A stretch of 64,000 nt of DNA from Actinobacteria bacterium IMCC26103 (lineage in GTDB: Bacteria; Actinomycetota; Actinomycetes; Nanopelagicales; Nanopelagicaceae), in contig CP015604.1 in assembly GCA_002284875.1 (NCBI GenBank), positions 1,178,001 through 1,242,000 of the forward strand. The letters are read 5' to 3'. Both the position numbers and the translations under genes were made by a program. Below are positions 45,747-54,459 of the stretch, piece by piece (within the stretch, counting starts at the first letter, position 1; each line of letters opens with the position of its first letter). Under the pieces are notes generated by a model. That model worked only from the letters and a program-made list of their open reading frames with translations. It had not been told where the DNA came from and did not search any database.

Positions 45747-47692
45747 AAATTACGTCCCTTGATGATTGGATCCCAATCACTGCGCGCAGACCATGGTGTT
45801 TCATAACTTGGGTCATTTACATAACGGCTGATCACAAATTTAAGAGATGCAACTGCTCCCCCAATCAGGTCAAGGGCAAACCATTTATCGCCAATTGCCA
45901 TCTCAGAAGTGGTGCCATCTGCGCCAGTTATGACAACTGATTCAAATCGGTGTTCTGCAAATGTGCCAGCTTGGATAAAGAGCTCTTGCGCATCTGCACC
46001 GATATTGGCAACTTGCATAGACAGAGTTGTGGCATTCATGCCATCGACAATTACCGCCACATCTGGTGGTAGTCCCGGACGCTGTAATTTGCCGTCAAAG
46101 AAGCGCACCTTGCCATGTTGCAGACCGCCGTGAGAAATATGCATCGGCCCACCAAAGACCATCTGTCCCAAGCCTTCGAAGTAAACGGGATTAAATTCTT
46201 GCCAGGCATGGATGTTGTAACCCGGAACGCGCAGATCAAGTCCGACAACTTCATCTGCAGTTGCTGGGTCATAGCTATCCCAGTTGCGGGGATTGCCGGT
46301 GTTAGAGCGCATCTTGCGCAGTTGTATTTTGATTAATTCAAGATTGGCTTGCAAAATCTCTACTGGATAATTTGGCAAGTGGCCCTGCACAAATTGGAAC
46401 CACGGCAGAGTATTTGCAATGTAATGCTTGGTATCGCGCCCGGTTGCCTTATCTCCCCCTGAAACACCCGGGATATAAATAGCATCCCAATTATTATCAC
46501 GCGGCAGCGCAAGGATGCGATCTAAATCTTCTTGGGCCATCGATGAGGTCCATAAATAGATCATGTGGCGCGCAGATGGCAATCTGTAATCTGCCCAACC
46601 TGCATCGAAGTGGCGATGTGGCACCTTTGTCACACCATCGATTTCTTTACGTAGTGACCATATTAAATCAAATTGTGAACGAGGCAAATCTAAATACTTG
46701 TAATCACCGGTTAATAGAACGGCGTTCATCGCCGCATTTGTAATCGGCTCCATAATTGTCATAAAGCCATGTGGCCAGCGCCAGCCGTAATAGCCGCCCC
46801 ACCATTTTCCATCGTTAAATTCACCGATTTTGCCGCTGGTCCCGATGTTATCGGGCATGATTCCACCGTTAGCATCTTTGCGATCCATCCAAGCTTCTAA
46901 ATACTCCAACATAATCTGCTTTAGATCCGCATCGCCTGAATACATATAAGCATGGGTTAAAAGTGAAGTTGAATTTAGATTTAGCGGAACATCTCCGCGG
47001 TTCATGCGCTCATTCATTTTCTTAATTAGATCGTCATAGACTTCCGGGTCTGACCAATTACATCGCATTGATGAGAAATCAGTTTTGACAATATCTTCAT
47101 ACGGCGCCAAGTAATCATCAAGGACGGTGCGATGCGTCTCCCAATCTTCGTGGGTCACAACTTGGCGCGGTCCGCGGCTGCCAGTAAGTGGCGATAACAT
47201 CGCTTTCTTATCACGATCGTAATTGTGCGCCTCTTTATCTTGGCCGGTATACATTCCGGCAAAGCGCGCTGCACGTTGGCGATCGATCAGTGAATCAGGT
47301 TTGGTTAAACCGAAGAAGTAATGAAATAAATAACCTTCGCCATGATGCATCCAGTCGTAATAACCATCGAATTCACGATGGATTTGTCCATATTCAGTCC
47401 ATTGCAAGGTGATTGAATCCCACATCTTGCGCGCTAATTCATAGACTTCTTCGCTGCCCCCAATTGTGTAAAAGAGAGCCAAATACATAAATGCTTCATA
47501 TGGATCATCCGATCCATCCATGCTGGGCCACTCATCGCGCCAAATGATTGAACCGTCGCTGCGGGTATAGCGCGCTACGAATTCAGGGGCGACTTCATTG
47601 AGCGTTGTAATTATCTGACGTTCTAACTTGGCCCATTCAGGTGCAGCAGCTTTAGAACTTACCTGTGCGCGCCTAACTGAAGGGTTAGCCAT
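45743..47692 (-). CDS. Uncharacterised 649-residue protein, probable alpha/alpha-barrel carbohydrate enzyme
   Basis: I do not recognise a family. The sequence is rich in aromatic, Asp and Glu residues. Repeated helix-like units with DPYEAFMYLALFYTIGG, ELARKMWDSITLQW, YYDWMHHGEGYLFHYFFGL, TNAAMNAVLLTGDYKYLDL and NAMMYSGDADLK-type segments suggest an (alpha/alpha)6 barrel, as in many glycosidases, polysaccharide lyases and isomerases. A beta-rich tail follows (about 540-640). There is no signal peptide, so it should act on an imported molecule in the cytoplasm. It is encoded between an MFS transporter and a 2-hydroxyacid dehydrogenase. The fold is an inference. Confidence 0.6.
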   Translation of the reverse strand: MANPSVRRAQVSSKAAAPEWAKLERQIITTLNEVAPEFVARYTRSDGSIIWRDEWPSMDGSDDPYEAFMYLALFYTIGGSEEVYELARKMWDSITLQWTEYGQIHREFDGYYDWMHHGEGYLFHYFFGLTKPDSLIDRQRAARFAGMYTGQDKEAHNYDRDKKAMLSPLTGSRGPRQVVTHEDWETHRTVLDDYLAPYEDIVKTDFSSMRCNWSDPEVYDDLIKKMNERMNRGDVPLNLNSTSLLTHAYMYSGDADLKQIMLEYLEAWMDRKDANGGIMPDNIGTSGKIGEFNDGKWWGGYYGWRWPHGFMTIMEPITNAAMNAVLLTGDYKYLDLPRSQFDLIWSLRKEIDGVTKVPHRHFDAGWADYRLPSARHMIYLWTSSMAQEDLDRILALPRDNNWDAIYIPGVSGGDKATGRDTKHYIANTLPWFQFVQGHLPNYPVEILQANLELIKIQLRKMRSNTGNPRNWDSYDPATADEVVGLDLRVPGYNIHAWQEFNPVYFEGLGQMVFGGPMHISHGGLQHGKVRFFDGKLQRPGLPPDVAVIVDGMNATTLSMQVANIGADAQELFIQAGTFAEHRFESVVITGADGTTSEMAIGDKWFALDLIGGAVASLKFVISRYVNDPSYETPWSARSDWDPIIKGRNL

Positions 47693-47694
47693 TT

Positions 47695-48849
47695 TTAGAT
47701 CCTATTCGTCGTTTCTTGTGCAGACAATGAATTTTTCATAACCCAGCCAAAGGTGAGCGTAGTCAAAATCAAAATAAAGAAGATCACTGCATAGGCGGCC
47801 TCAAAGCCAAAGTTCTCGCTTACAAATCCCATAATCCAAGGAGATGCTCCATTGGAAATTCCCATCCCCATCACAAAGGCGGCGATTCCTCGGTCCGCTC
47901 CTTGATCACTACCGCTTGCTAGCGCAATTGCGATTGCCGCACATGGCCCAATTCCGGCAGCTGCAATTATCAGCCCTACCAATGTCAGCGTTGGTGATGT
48001 TGTAAAGACAACAATTGCAATGCCGATAGTCACTGATGCAAAGCAGTAACTCCAAATGCGATTCAGTTCAAATTTGTGCTTTGTAGAGAGATAAATACGC
48101 GAGAGCGCTACGAAGTAAGGTGCAATCGTTGCAAATAAGACGGCCGTCTTTAAAGCAGTTCCACGCTCTGAAAGCAGATCCACTGCCCAAGAAGATAGCG
48201 AGACTTCCATAGTGATCGATAAGAAGGCAAAGAAGATGATTGCGATGAAGTGCCTATCCCAATTGATCTTGCGATCCTCGTGGGCAGGCTCTGGGCGAGC
48301 AGCAAGTTCTGGAATTAAAAATTGCGCAGCCACACCAACTACGACTGCAGATATTCCAACGGTCCATCGCCATGGCACATCAACTTGTGTTGTAACGCCG
48401 ATGACTGTTGGTGATACTGAACCCATAAATAAACCAAACCCGGTAGACCGGAACATATTTTTCAGCGCTGTCTTGGAGTGAGCGCCTAAAATTGCGGTTG
48501 CGGTATTGCCAGTTATCACTGAGCCACTTGCGGCTAGCGCAATAGCTGGAATCGAGAAGTAAACGTTGGGGCTTAAGCAATAGAGCAAAGTTCCGGCAAC
48601 GACTACAAACCAACCGATGCGCATAGTTTGATGGGCCGGGCGGCGATGGCCGTGGCTAAGCAGAATTAGCGAGATAAAGACCAACGCCGATGCCCAACCA
48701 ATATTGTGCCAAGCAGCGTGCACGCGAGTTAGCTCGAAATCTCGCTTTATAAGTTGGATTGAAAAACCAAGTGAGCCCATCAAATAGGACAACATCGCAT
48801 TTAGTAAGACCAAACGATGCACCATTTTGGGCGGTAGAGCTTGCGGCAC
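47695..48849 (-). CDS. MFS transporter
   Basis: Major facilitator protein of 384 residues with about 12 membrane segments (one near residues 15-33, others through to 350-372) and a charged central loop EPAHEDRKINWDRH. The best start is GTG at 48849, five bases after AGGGAG; TTG at 48852 is too close, and ATG at 48825 is a weaker alternative. It lies two bases before the 649-residue protein gene, so it probably imports that enzyme's substrate. Fold and family are clear; the substrate is not. Confidence 0.85.
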   Translation of the reverse strand: MPQALPPKMVHRLVLLNAMLSYLMGSLGFSIQLIKRDFELTRVHAAWHNIGWASALVFISLILLSHGHRRPAHQTMRIGWFVVVAGTLLYCLSPNVYFSIPAIALAASGSVITGNTATAILGAHSKTALKNMFRSTGFGLFMGSVSPTVIGVTTQVDVPWRWTVGISAVVVGVAAQFLIPELAARPEPAHEDRKINWDRHFIAIIFFAFLSITMEVSLSSWAVDLLSERGTALKTAVLFATIAPYFVALSRIYLSTKHKFELNRIWSYCFASVTIGIAIVVFTTSPTLTLVGLIIAAAGIGPCAAIAIALASGSDQGADRGIAAFVMGMGISNGASPWIMGFVSENFGFEAAYAVIFFILILTTLTFGWVMKNSLSAQETTNRI

Positions 48850-48897
48850 CAAAACTCCCTTGGTTAGAGTTCAAATCTTAGAGGAGTTTGCGCAAAT

Positions 48898-48931
48898 AAA
48901 AAGCCCGCCGCAGTTACGCGACGGGCTTTTT
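48898..48931 (-). terminator. Rho-independent terminator after nrdJ
   Basis: AAAAAGCCCG pairs with CGGGCTTTTT around a short loop. On the minus strand, where nrdJ ends at 48957, the right-hand arm is followed by a T-run, giving a typical terminator. It may also work on the plus strand. Confidence 0.88.
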
Positions 48932-48956
48932 AACGGGGTTGGTTAAAAGTTACTGC

Positions 48957-51794
48957 TTAGCTGCAACCTGATGTATTGCCACAACCTTCGCATACGAAAC
49001 ATGCACCAGACATACGCATCTTTACGCCACATGTCATACAAAGTGGTGCATCTGATTTGATTCCCATTGATTCAAGGAGATCAGATGATGAACCAATTGC
49101 TCGATCAAGCGGTGCTGCTTCGATCTTTACCTCAACTGCCTTTGGAGCAGCCACAGGAGCCGCCACAGGCGCAGCCGCTACCGCTTTTGGGATATCAGCA
49201 CTCACATCTTGTGTGTACTCGCCGGTCTCTAGCGCACGTGCACGCTCTGAGGATGTAAACAACCCCATCGCCGAACGTTGCTCAAATGGTAGGTAATCAA
49301 GTGCTAAGCGACGGAAGATGTAATCCATCATGGATTGCGCCATGCGAATATCTGCATCATCTGTCATACCAGCTGGCTCAAAGCGCAGATTGGTGAACTT
49401 TTCTACAAATGTTTCTAGTGGAACACCGTATTGAAGTCCGATTGAGACTGCGATTGAGAATGCATCCATTACACCGGCAAGAGTTGAACCCTGCTTACCC
49501 AGTTTTAGGAATACTTCACCAAGGGTGCCATCAGCATATGCACCAGAGGTCATGTAACCCTCGGCGCCGCCAACAGAGAATGATGTTGTTGTTGATGGAC
49601 GAGACTTTGGAAGGCGCTTGCGAACTGGAGTTGCGAGCGCTTCTGCTTCAACAGGAGCATCCTTCTTCTTCGCCTTGCCATCTGAAAGAGGTTGTCCGAC
49701 CTTGCAGTTATCGCGATAGACAGCAAGTGCCTTGATACCCATACGCCATGCTTCAAGGTGAACTTCTTCAACTTCTTCAACAGTTGCATCTTCAGGAAGG
49801 TTAACTGTCTTTGAAATCGCACCTGAAAGGAACGGCTGGCAAGCAGCCATCATGCGCACGTGGCCCATTGGAGCAATTGAACGTGCACCAAGTGCGCAGT
49901 CAAATACTTCGTAGTGCTCTGTCTTAAGTCCTGGAGCATCGATGACGTGGCCATTTGCTGCGATAAATTCAACGATCGCTTCAATGGTTTCTTCAGCGTA
50001 TCCGAGCTTGCGAAGGGCTGCTGGAACTGTCTGGTTAACGATCTGCATTGAGCCGCCACCGACGAGCTTCTTGAACTTAACCAATGAGAAGTCAGGTTCG
50101 ATACCAGTTGTATCGCAATCCATCATTAGGCCGATCGTTCCGGTTGGTGCAAGCACAGAGATCTGTGCGTTACGCCAGCCGTTTTTGTCGCCAGTTGATA
50201 GACATGCATCCCATGCCTTATTTGCTTCAGTCCAGACATCAATATCTAGAGTTGTTGAAGACTTGGCTGCAGATGAAGCTGCTGCATGCTTGCGCATCAC
50301 GCGTGCGTGAGGCTTAGCATTTTGTGCAAAGCCTGCATATGGTCCAACGATGCCAGCGAGTTCTGCCGAACGCTTGTAGGTGATACCTGACATAAGTGAA
50401 GTGATCGCACCGGCTAGAGCGCGTCCGCCTTCTGAATCGTAGGCAAGGCCTGAAGCCATAAGGAGTGCTCCGAGGTTTGCATATCCGATACCAAGCTGAC
50501 GGAAGGCGCGAGTTGTGTCGCCGATGGCTTCAGTTGGGAAATCTGCAAAACAGATTGAGATATCCATTGCAGTGATGATCAATTCTGCTGCGCGACCGAA
50601 AGTCTTTGCATCAAATGAACCATCATCTTTTAAGAACTTCATCAAGTTAAGTGAAGCCAAGTTACATGATGAGTTATCAAGTGACATGTACTCAGAGCAA
50701 GGATTTGACGCGTTGATGCGACCTGTCTCTGGAGTTGTGTGCCAATCATTGATGGTGTCATCAAATTGAACTCCCGGATCGGCGCAAGCCCATGCTGCTT
50801 GTGCGATCTTTGTGAAGAGTTCGCGCGCGTCTACGGTGTCGATAACTTCGCCAGTTGAGCGAGCGGTTAAACCAAATTGCTCTCCATTTTCAACTGCTTG
50901 CATAAACTTATCTGAAAGACGGACTGAGTTATTTGCGTTCTGGTATTGAACCGAGATGATGTCTTTTCCACCTAGATCCATATCAAATCCGGCATCACGA
51001 AGGGCGCGAATCTTGTCCTCTTCATTGACCTTGGTCTCGATAAATTCTTCGATATCTGGATGATCAACATCTAGAACAACCATCTTGGCTGCGCGACGGG
51101 TCGCACCTCCTGATTTGATTGTTCCAGCGGACGCGTCAGCACCGCGCATAAATGAAACTGGGCCAGAGGCGGTTCCACCGGACTTTAGAAGTTCCTTTGA
51201 AGAACGAATACGTGAAAGGTTTAGTCCAGCACCTGATCCACCCTTGAAGATCATTCCTTCTTCGCGGTACCAGTTAAGGATGCTATCCATCGTGTCATCA
51301 ACCGACAAGATGAAGCATGCGCTTACTTGCTGTGGTGCTGCTGTTCCGACGTTAAACCAAACTGGTGAGTTAAAGGAGAAGATCTGATGCAAGAGCATAT
51401 GTGTTAGCTCGTGCTCGAAGATTTCCGCATCTTTATCTGTTGCAAAGTAACCAAATTCTTTTCCAGCTTTTGTATATGTAAGAACTACGCGATCGATAAC
51501 TTGCTTAAGTGACCATTCGCGATTTTCTGCTCCTACTGCCCCACGGAAGTACTTGGTTGTAACAATTGTTGAAGCATTTACAGACCAGAAATCTGGGTAC
51601 TCAACGCCGTGTTGTTCAAATACTGTCTCCCCGGTTTTCCAGTTTGCCTGAACCACGTCGCGACGTTCCCACTTGACTGCGTCGTAAGGGTGAATCCCTT
51701 CAGTTGTATAAATACGTTCGATCGTTAAGCCCTTACCCTTTACGGTGTTATGAGCTTTGATCTTTACTGGCCGGTTGATGACCGTATCTGACAT
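48957..51794 (-). CDS. nrdJ: Class II (B12-dependent) ribonucleoside-diphosphate reductase
   Basis: Makes deoxyribonucleotides using adenosylcobalamin, so it needs no oxygen and no separate small subunit. The 945-residue protein has the barrel with NPCSEYMSLDNSSCNLASLNLM, active-site Cys in QVSACFILSV, glycyl-type loop regions replaced by B12 binding, and a C-terminal redox/metal tail CMTCGVKMRMSGACFVCEGCG. Length is normal for the adenosylcobalamin class. It follows nrdR by 26 bases in one operon. The upstream NrdR boxes are near 52442-52488. The organism must obtain cobalamin. Confidence 0.95.
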   Translation of the reverse strand: MSDTVINRPVKIKAHNTVKGKGLTIERIYTTEGIHPYDAVKWERRDVVQANWKTGETVFEQHGVEYPDFWSVNASTIVTTKYFRGAVGAENREWSLKQVIDRVVLTYTKAGKEFGYFATDKDAEIFEHELTHMLLHQIFSFNSPVWFNVGTAAPQQVSACFILSVDDTMDSILNWYREEGMIFKGGSGAGLNLSRIRSSKELLKSGGTASGPVSFMRGADASAGTIKSGGATRRAAKMVVLDVDHPDIEEFIETKVNEEDKIRALRDAGFDMDLGGKDIISVQYQNANNSVRLSDKFMQAVENGEQFGLTARSTGEVIDTVDARELFTKIAQAAWACADPGVQFDDTINDWHTTPETGRINASNPCSEYMSLDNSSCNLASLNLMKFLKDDGSFDAKTFGRAAELIITAMDISICFADFPTEAIGDTTRAFRQLGIGYANLGALLMASGLAYDSEGGRALAGAITSLMSGITYKRSAELAGIVGPYAGFAQNAKPHARVMRKHAAASSAAKSSTTLDIDVWTEANKAWDACLSTGDKNGWRNAQISVLAPTGTIGLMMDCDTTGIEPDFSLVKFKKLVGGGSMQIVNQTVPAALRKLGYAEETIEAIVEFIAANGHVIDAPGLKTEHYEVFDCALGARSIAPMGHVRMMAACQPFLSGAISKTVNLPEDATVEEVEEVHLEAWRMGIKALAVYRDNCKVGQPLSDGKAKKKDAPVEAEALATPVRKRLPKSRPSTTTSFSVGGAEGYMTSGAYADGTLGEVFLKLGKQGSTLAGVMDAFSIAVSIGLQYGVPLETFVEKFTNLRFEPAGMTDDADIRMAQSMMDYIFRRLALDYLPFEQRSAMGLFTSSERARALETGEYTQDVSADIPKAVAAAPVAAPVAAPKAVEVKIEAAPLDRAIGSSSDLLESMGIKSDAPLCMTCGVKMRMSGACFVCEGCGNTSGCS

Positions 51795-51820
51795 TTTATA
51801 TTTTCCCGTTTTCTCTTAAA

Positions 51821-52363
51821 TTAACGATTGCTCGTCGCTGGTTGATTTACTTTTAACGATGGGGCATCGCTTTTTACATTTATTTCATTTATTTCATTTG
51901 CGTGGGAATTCGCGCTCGAAGGCATCGCTCGCAGTAACGCGATCTCACCTTCGAAATCTTCAAGGGAGGCAAAGTTACGGTATACCGAGGCATAACGCAG
52001 ATAGGCGACCTCATCGAGTTCGCGAAGTGGCGCAAGGATTGCCATGCCCACTTCTTGAGCTTCGATTTCAGCTTTGCCAGTGCGACGAAGGGTTTCTTCA
52101 ACGCGCTGGGCCAATAGGACTAGATCATCTTCGCCGACTGGGCGACCTTGGCAGGCTTTACGAACGCCAACCAAAACTTTTTCGCGAGCAAATGGCTCGG
52201 TTGCACCTGATCGTTTAATGATGTTAAGGAGTGCTACCTCTTGAGTGGAAAAGCGCTCGCCACATTGTGGGCATTCGCGGCGACGGCGGATTTGAGTGCC
52301 ATCTTCAACCGGACGAGAGTCAACGACGCGGGAATCATCGTGTGTGCAGAACGGGCAAATCAT
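51821..52363 (-). CDS. nrdR: Transcriptional repressor NrdR
   Basis: Senses ATP/dATP and represses ribonucleotide reductase genes. The 180-residue protein has the N-terminal zinc ribbon [18 protein letters not shown] and [13 protein letters not shown] (Cys3, Cys6 and the CPQC pair), followed by an ATP-cone domain (about 45-140). The Ala/Ser/Asn-rich C-terminal tail (about 150-180) is longer than usual. It is the first gene of the nrdR-nrdJ operon and is preceded by two candidate NrdR boxes, consistent with control of both genes. Confidence 0.96.
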   Translation of the reverse strand: MICPFCTHDDSRVVDSRPVEDGTQIRRRRECPQCGERFSTQEVALLNIIKRSGATEPFAREKVLVGVRKACQGRPVGEDDLVLLAQRVEETLRRTGKAEIEAQEVGMAILAPLRELDEVAYLRYASVYRNFASLEDFEGEIALLRAMPSSANSHANEINEINVKSDAPSLKVNQPATSNR

Positions 52364-52441
52364 CTCGGCGTGTCTCCCTTCGAAATACTAGATATTTCCC
52401 AAATTTAGATGTATTGGTGAGCCGCAAAAACTACCGTAAAA

Positions 52442-52488
52442 ACACTACTTATGGAAGTTTTAACTGCTTTGACCCCTACATATAGTGG
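52442..52488 (-). promoter_or_regulatory. Tandem NrdR boxes upstream of nrdR-nrdJ
   Basis: Two 16-bp sites resemble the NrdR consensus ACACTATATATAGTGT: CCCCTACATATAGTGG (52473-52488) and ACACTACTTATGGAAG (52442-52457). Their centres are 31 bases apart, three helical turns, the spacing at which NrdR pairs normally bind. The left site is the weaker match. They lie 80-125 bases before the nrdR ATG. Confidence 0.65.
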
Positions 52489-52560
52489 GAACTATAAAGC
52501 AAATCTTGAGACTTTGCCTGTCGAGTAGGTAAATACGCAATGAACGGCGTGTCGCGCCCT

Positions 52561-52938
52561 TTAGCGCAGTGGAATACGGAGCTTCTGGCCTGCCTGGACC
52601 TCAGCAGTTGCCAGCGAGTTTACCGATGCGATCTCATCAACGAGCGAGCGCACATCCCCACCATCGGCCATACGTGTGGCAAGTGACCACAAGGTATCCC
52701 CTGGCGCCACGGTGACCTGGATGAATGAAGTGGGGGCTCCGACATGATCTGGGGTGCCGGCTCCGGCCTTGAGGCCAAAGACGCTGGCAAGTACAACAGC
52801 TAGTGAGAGAACCAAGAGCGTGCGCGCCAGGCGACCACGGCGATTTAAACGAAGGCCGGACGGATTGGTTGAAGAGCCTTGAAACCCTTGATTTATAAGG
52901 GTTTGCGCGTTAATCACATTTAATGAAACTGTGCTCAT
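52561..52938 (-). CDS. LysM-domain membrane protein (YneA/ChiZ-like SOS division inhibitor)
   Basis: A 125-residue protein with a basic N-terminus, one membrane segment (about 39-57, LARTLLVLSLAVVLASVFGL), and a C-terminal LysM domain (about 74-122, VTVAPGDTLWSLATRMADG). LysM proteins divergent from lexA are known as SOS-induced inhibitors of cell division (YneA in Bacillus, ChiZ in mycobacteria). The gene shares an intergenic region with lexA that holds two LexA boxes, so it should be induced by DNA damage. The function is inferred from architecture and location. Confidence 0.85.
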   Translation of the reverse strand: MSTVSLNVINAQTLINQGFQGSSTNPSGLRLNRRGRLARTLLVLSLAVVLASVFGLKAGAGTPDHVGAPTSFIQVTVAPGDTLWSLATRMADGGDVRSLVDEIASVNSLATAEVQAGQKLRIPLR

Positions 52939-52974
52939 GGTTTTCTCCTGCTGGTACTACCTTGGGGAAGGTAT

Positions 52975-52990
52975 TCGAACGCTTGTTCGA
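52975..52990. promoter_or_regulatory. LexA box 1 in the lysM/lexA intergenic region
   Basis: TCGAAC-GCTT-GTTCGA is a perfect SOS box of the actinobacterial type (TCGAAC-N4-GTTCGA). It lies 37 bases from the start codon of the leftward LysM gene and about 94 bases before the lexA start, so its main target is probably the LysM gene. Confidence 0.9.
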
Positions 52991-53036
52991 ACAAAACCAA
53001 TTAAACCCCATGCCACCGACATGGCGCAAGTTATTT

Positions 53037-53052
53037 TCGAACATATGTTTGA
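53037..53052. promoter_or_regulatory. LexA box 2 in the lexA promoter
   Basis: TCGAAC-ATAT-GTTTGA differs from the consensus at one position in the right arm. It lies 32 bases before the lexA ATG, in the expected promoter region, as needed for autoregulation. Confidence 0.85.
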
Positions 53053-53083
53053 TTTTTTTCTGCCAATATGTCACCCTGTATCC

Positions 53084-53761
53084 ATGAGCAAAAAACCAGC
53101 CACCGGCGCCAAAGTCACTGAACTCCCCGATCAAGCAGCAGGTGAACACGGCCTCACCGCCCGCCAGCTCAAGATCCTTCAGGTCATCAAGGCGAGCATG
53201 GATGATCAGGGCTTTCCCCCATCTATGCGCGCAATTGCGCTCGCCGCTGGCCTGAGCTCGACTGCATCAGTTAAATATCAATTGGACCTCCTCCAAGGCA
53301 AGGGCTTCATTACCCCGCACCCAACTCGCGGTGGCGTCCTGGAAGTCCTAATGCCTGGTGAGAAATCTGAGATCGATGTCGAAACCTCTAAGCAGGTTCC
53401 ACTCGTCGGTCGCATCGCAGCCGGTGGTCCAATCACGGCAGAACAAAATGTTGAATCAACATTTGCACTGCCTGAAACCCTGGTCGGCAAAGGCAACTTA
53501 TATATGTTGCAGGTCGTTGGTGAATCAATGATCGATGCCGCAATCTGCGATGGCGATTACGTTGTTATCCGCGAACAGAAGGATTGCAACAACGGCGAAA
53601 TCGTTGCCGCGATGATCGGTGGCGAAGCAACTGTTAAGACTTTCCAACGCAAGAACGGCCACATCTGGTTACTTCCAGCCAACCCTGCATTTAAACCAAT
53701 CAATGGCGATGGCTGCGAGATCTTAGGCAAAGTCACCGCCGTTATGCGCAGCCTTCGTTAA
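53084..53761 (+). CDS. lexA: SOS repressor LexA
   Basis: A 225-residue repressor that cuts itself with RecA help after DNA damage. The N-terminal winged helix includes LTARQLKILQVIKASMDDQG, FPPSMRAIA and LSSTASVKYQLDLLQGKGFI (about 24-75). The cleavage site is Ala113-Gly114 in GRIAAGGP; the catalytic dyad is Ser148 in VVGESMIDA and Lys185 in ATVKTFQ. A longer frame reaches back to 52931, but the ATG at 53084 starts the known N-terminal region. The stop overlaps the convergent Rieske gene by four bases. Confidence 0.96.
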   Translation: MSKKPATGAKVTELPDQAAGEHGLTARQLKILQVIKASMDDQGFPPSMRAIALAAGLSSTASVKYQLDLLQGKGFITPHPTRGGVLEVLMPGEKSEIDVETSKQVPLVGRIAAGGPITAEQNVESTFALPETLVGKGNLYMLQVVGESMIDAAICDGDYVVIREQKDCNNGEIVAAMIGGEATVKTFQRKNGHIWLLPANPAFKPINGDGCEILGKVTAVMRSLR

Positions 53762-54399
53762 ATAGTTACGAAGATTTCTCCACCGATTTCGGTAACTGGA
53801 TAAATTCCTAGGCCGTAAGAAGCTGGCCCACGTAATACCGCGCCATCTTTTGAACTAAATAATGAGTTATGCGCTGGGCAGATAAATTCATCGCTACCTT
53901 GTGGTTTTACTATGTAACCTGCATGCGGACATTCAGCGCTAAAGGCATGTAGCCCCTTGCTATCTCGCGCTAACGCGATAGGTATACGAGCACCTGTAGA
54001 AGTTGTTGCGGTAACTACCTTTGAGCCACCAAGAGTTACATCAGCAGAGGATGCAACCTTTATTCCTTGCGCACTTGGAGTTGGTGTAACTGTTGCCATG
54101 GGCGCTGTTCTTGGGGAGGGTGTTGGAGTTGCAGAAGGTGCAGGAGTTGGGCTTGGTGCAGGTGTTGCAGATGCGCTTGGCGTTGGCGTTGCGCTCTTTA
54201 CGGGCAGCGGCACGCCCTTGCCCCAGACCAACTTTCCAGCCTTTTTCACACAGGTAAATTTCTGGTTCCGGTAAATAACAGTTTGCCCAACGCGCGTGCA
54301 TTTAATCAGCGGAGTATCAGCGGCAAAGGCGCCACCTGCAATAAAGGAAAGTGCTGTGCCAAAGAGGCCGACGATTAAATCCCTGCGGCGAATCGACAT
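53758..54399 (-). CDS. Tat-exported Rieske [2Fe-2S] protein
   Basis: With the start at 54399 the protein has 213 residues. A twin-arginine signal SIRRRDLIVGLFG precedes a hydrophobic stretch ending in AFAA. Then come a short Cys-containing domain (CTRVGQTVIYRNQKFTC), a Pro/Thr/Ala/Ser linker (about 70-125), and a C-terminal Rieske domain with ECPHAGYIV and CPAHNSLF, the C-X-H and C-X2-H ligand pairs. It is a folded redox protein outside the membrane. Its partner is unknown; it is not part of a cytochrome bc operon. It follows the UbiA gene. Confidence 0.85.
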   Translation of the reverse strand: MSIRRRDLIVGLFGTALSFIAGGAFAADTPLIKCTRVGQTVIYRNQKFTCVKKAGKLVWGKGVPLPVKSATPTPSASATPAPSPTPAPSATPTPSPRTAPMATVTPTPSAQGIKVASSADVTLGGSKVVTATTSTGARIPIALARDSKGLHAFSAECPHAGYIVKPQGSDEFICPAHNSLFSSKDGAVLRGPASYGLGIYPVTEIGGEIFVTI

Positions 54400-54459
54400 G
54401 CGAAAACAATAGCCAGCCCATCGACCTCTTGCCATATAAGGCAATGAACTCTGAGTTAA

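Noticed and set aside
25267-48852. Catabolic island as a recent mobile element
   Set aside because: No integrase, transposase, tRNA or direct-repeat boundary was seen, and base and codon use look like the neighbouring genes by eye.
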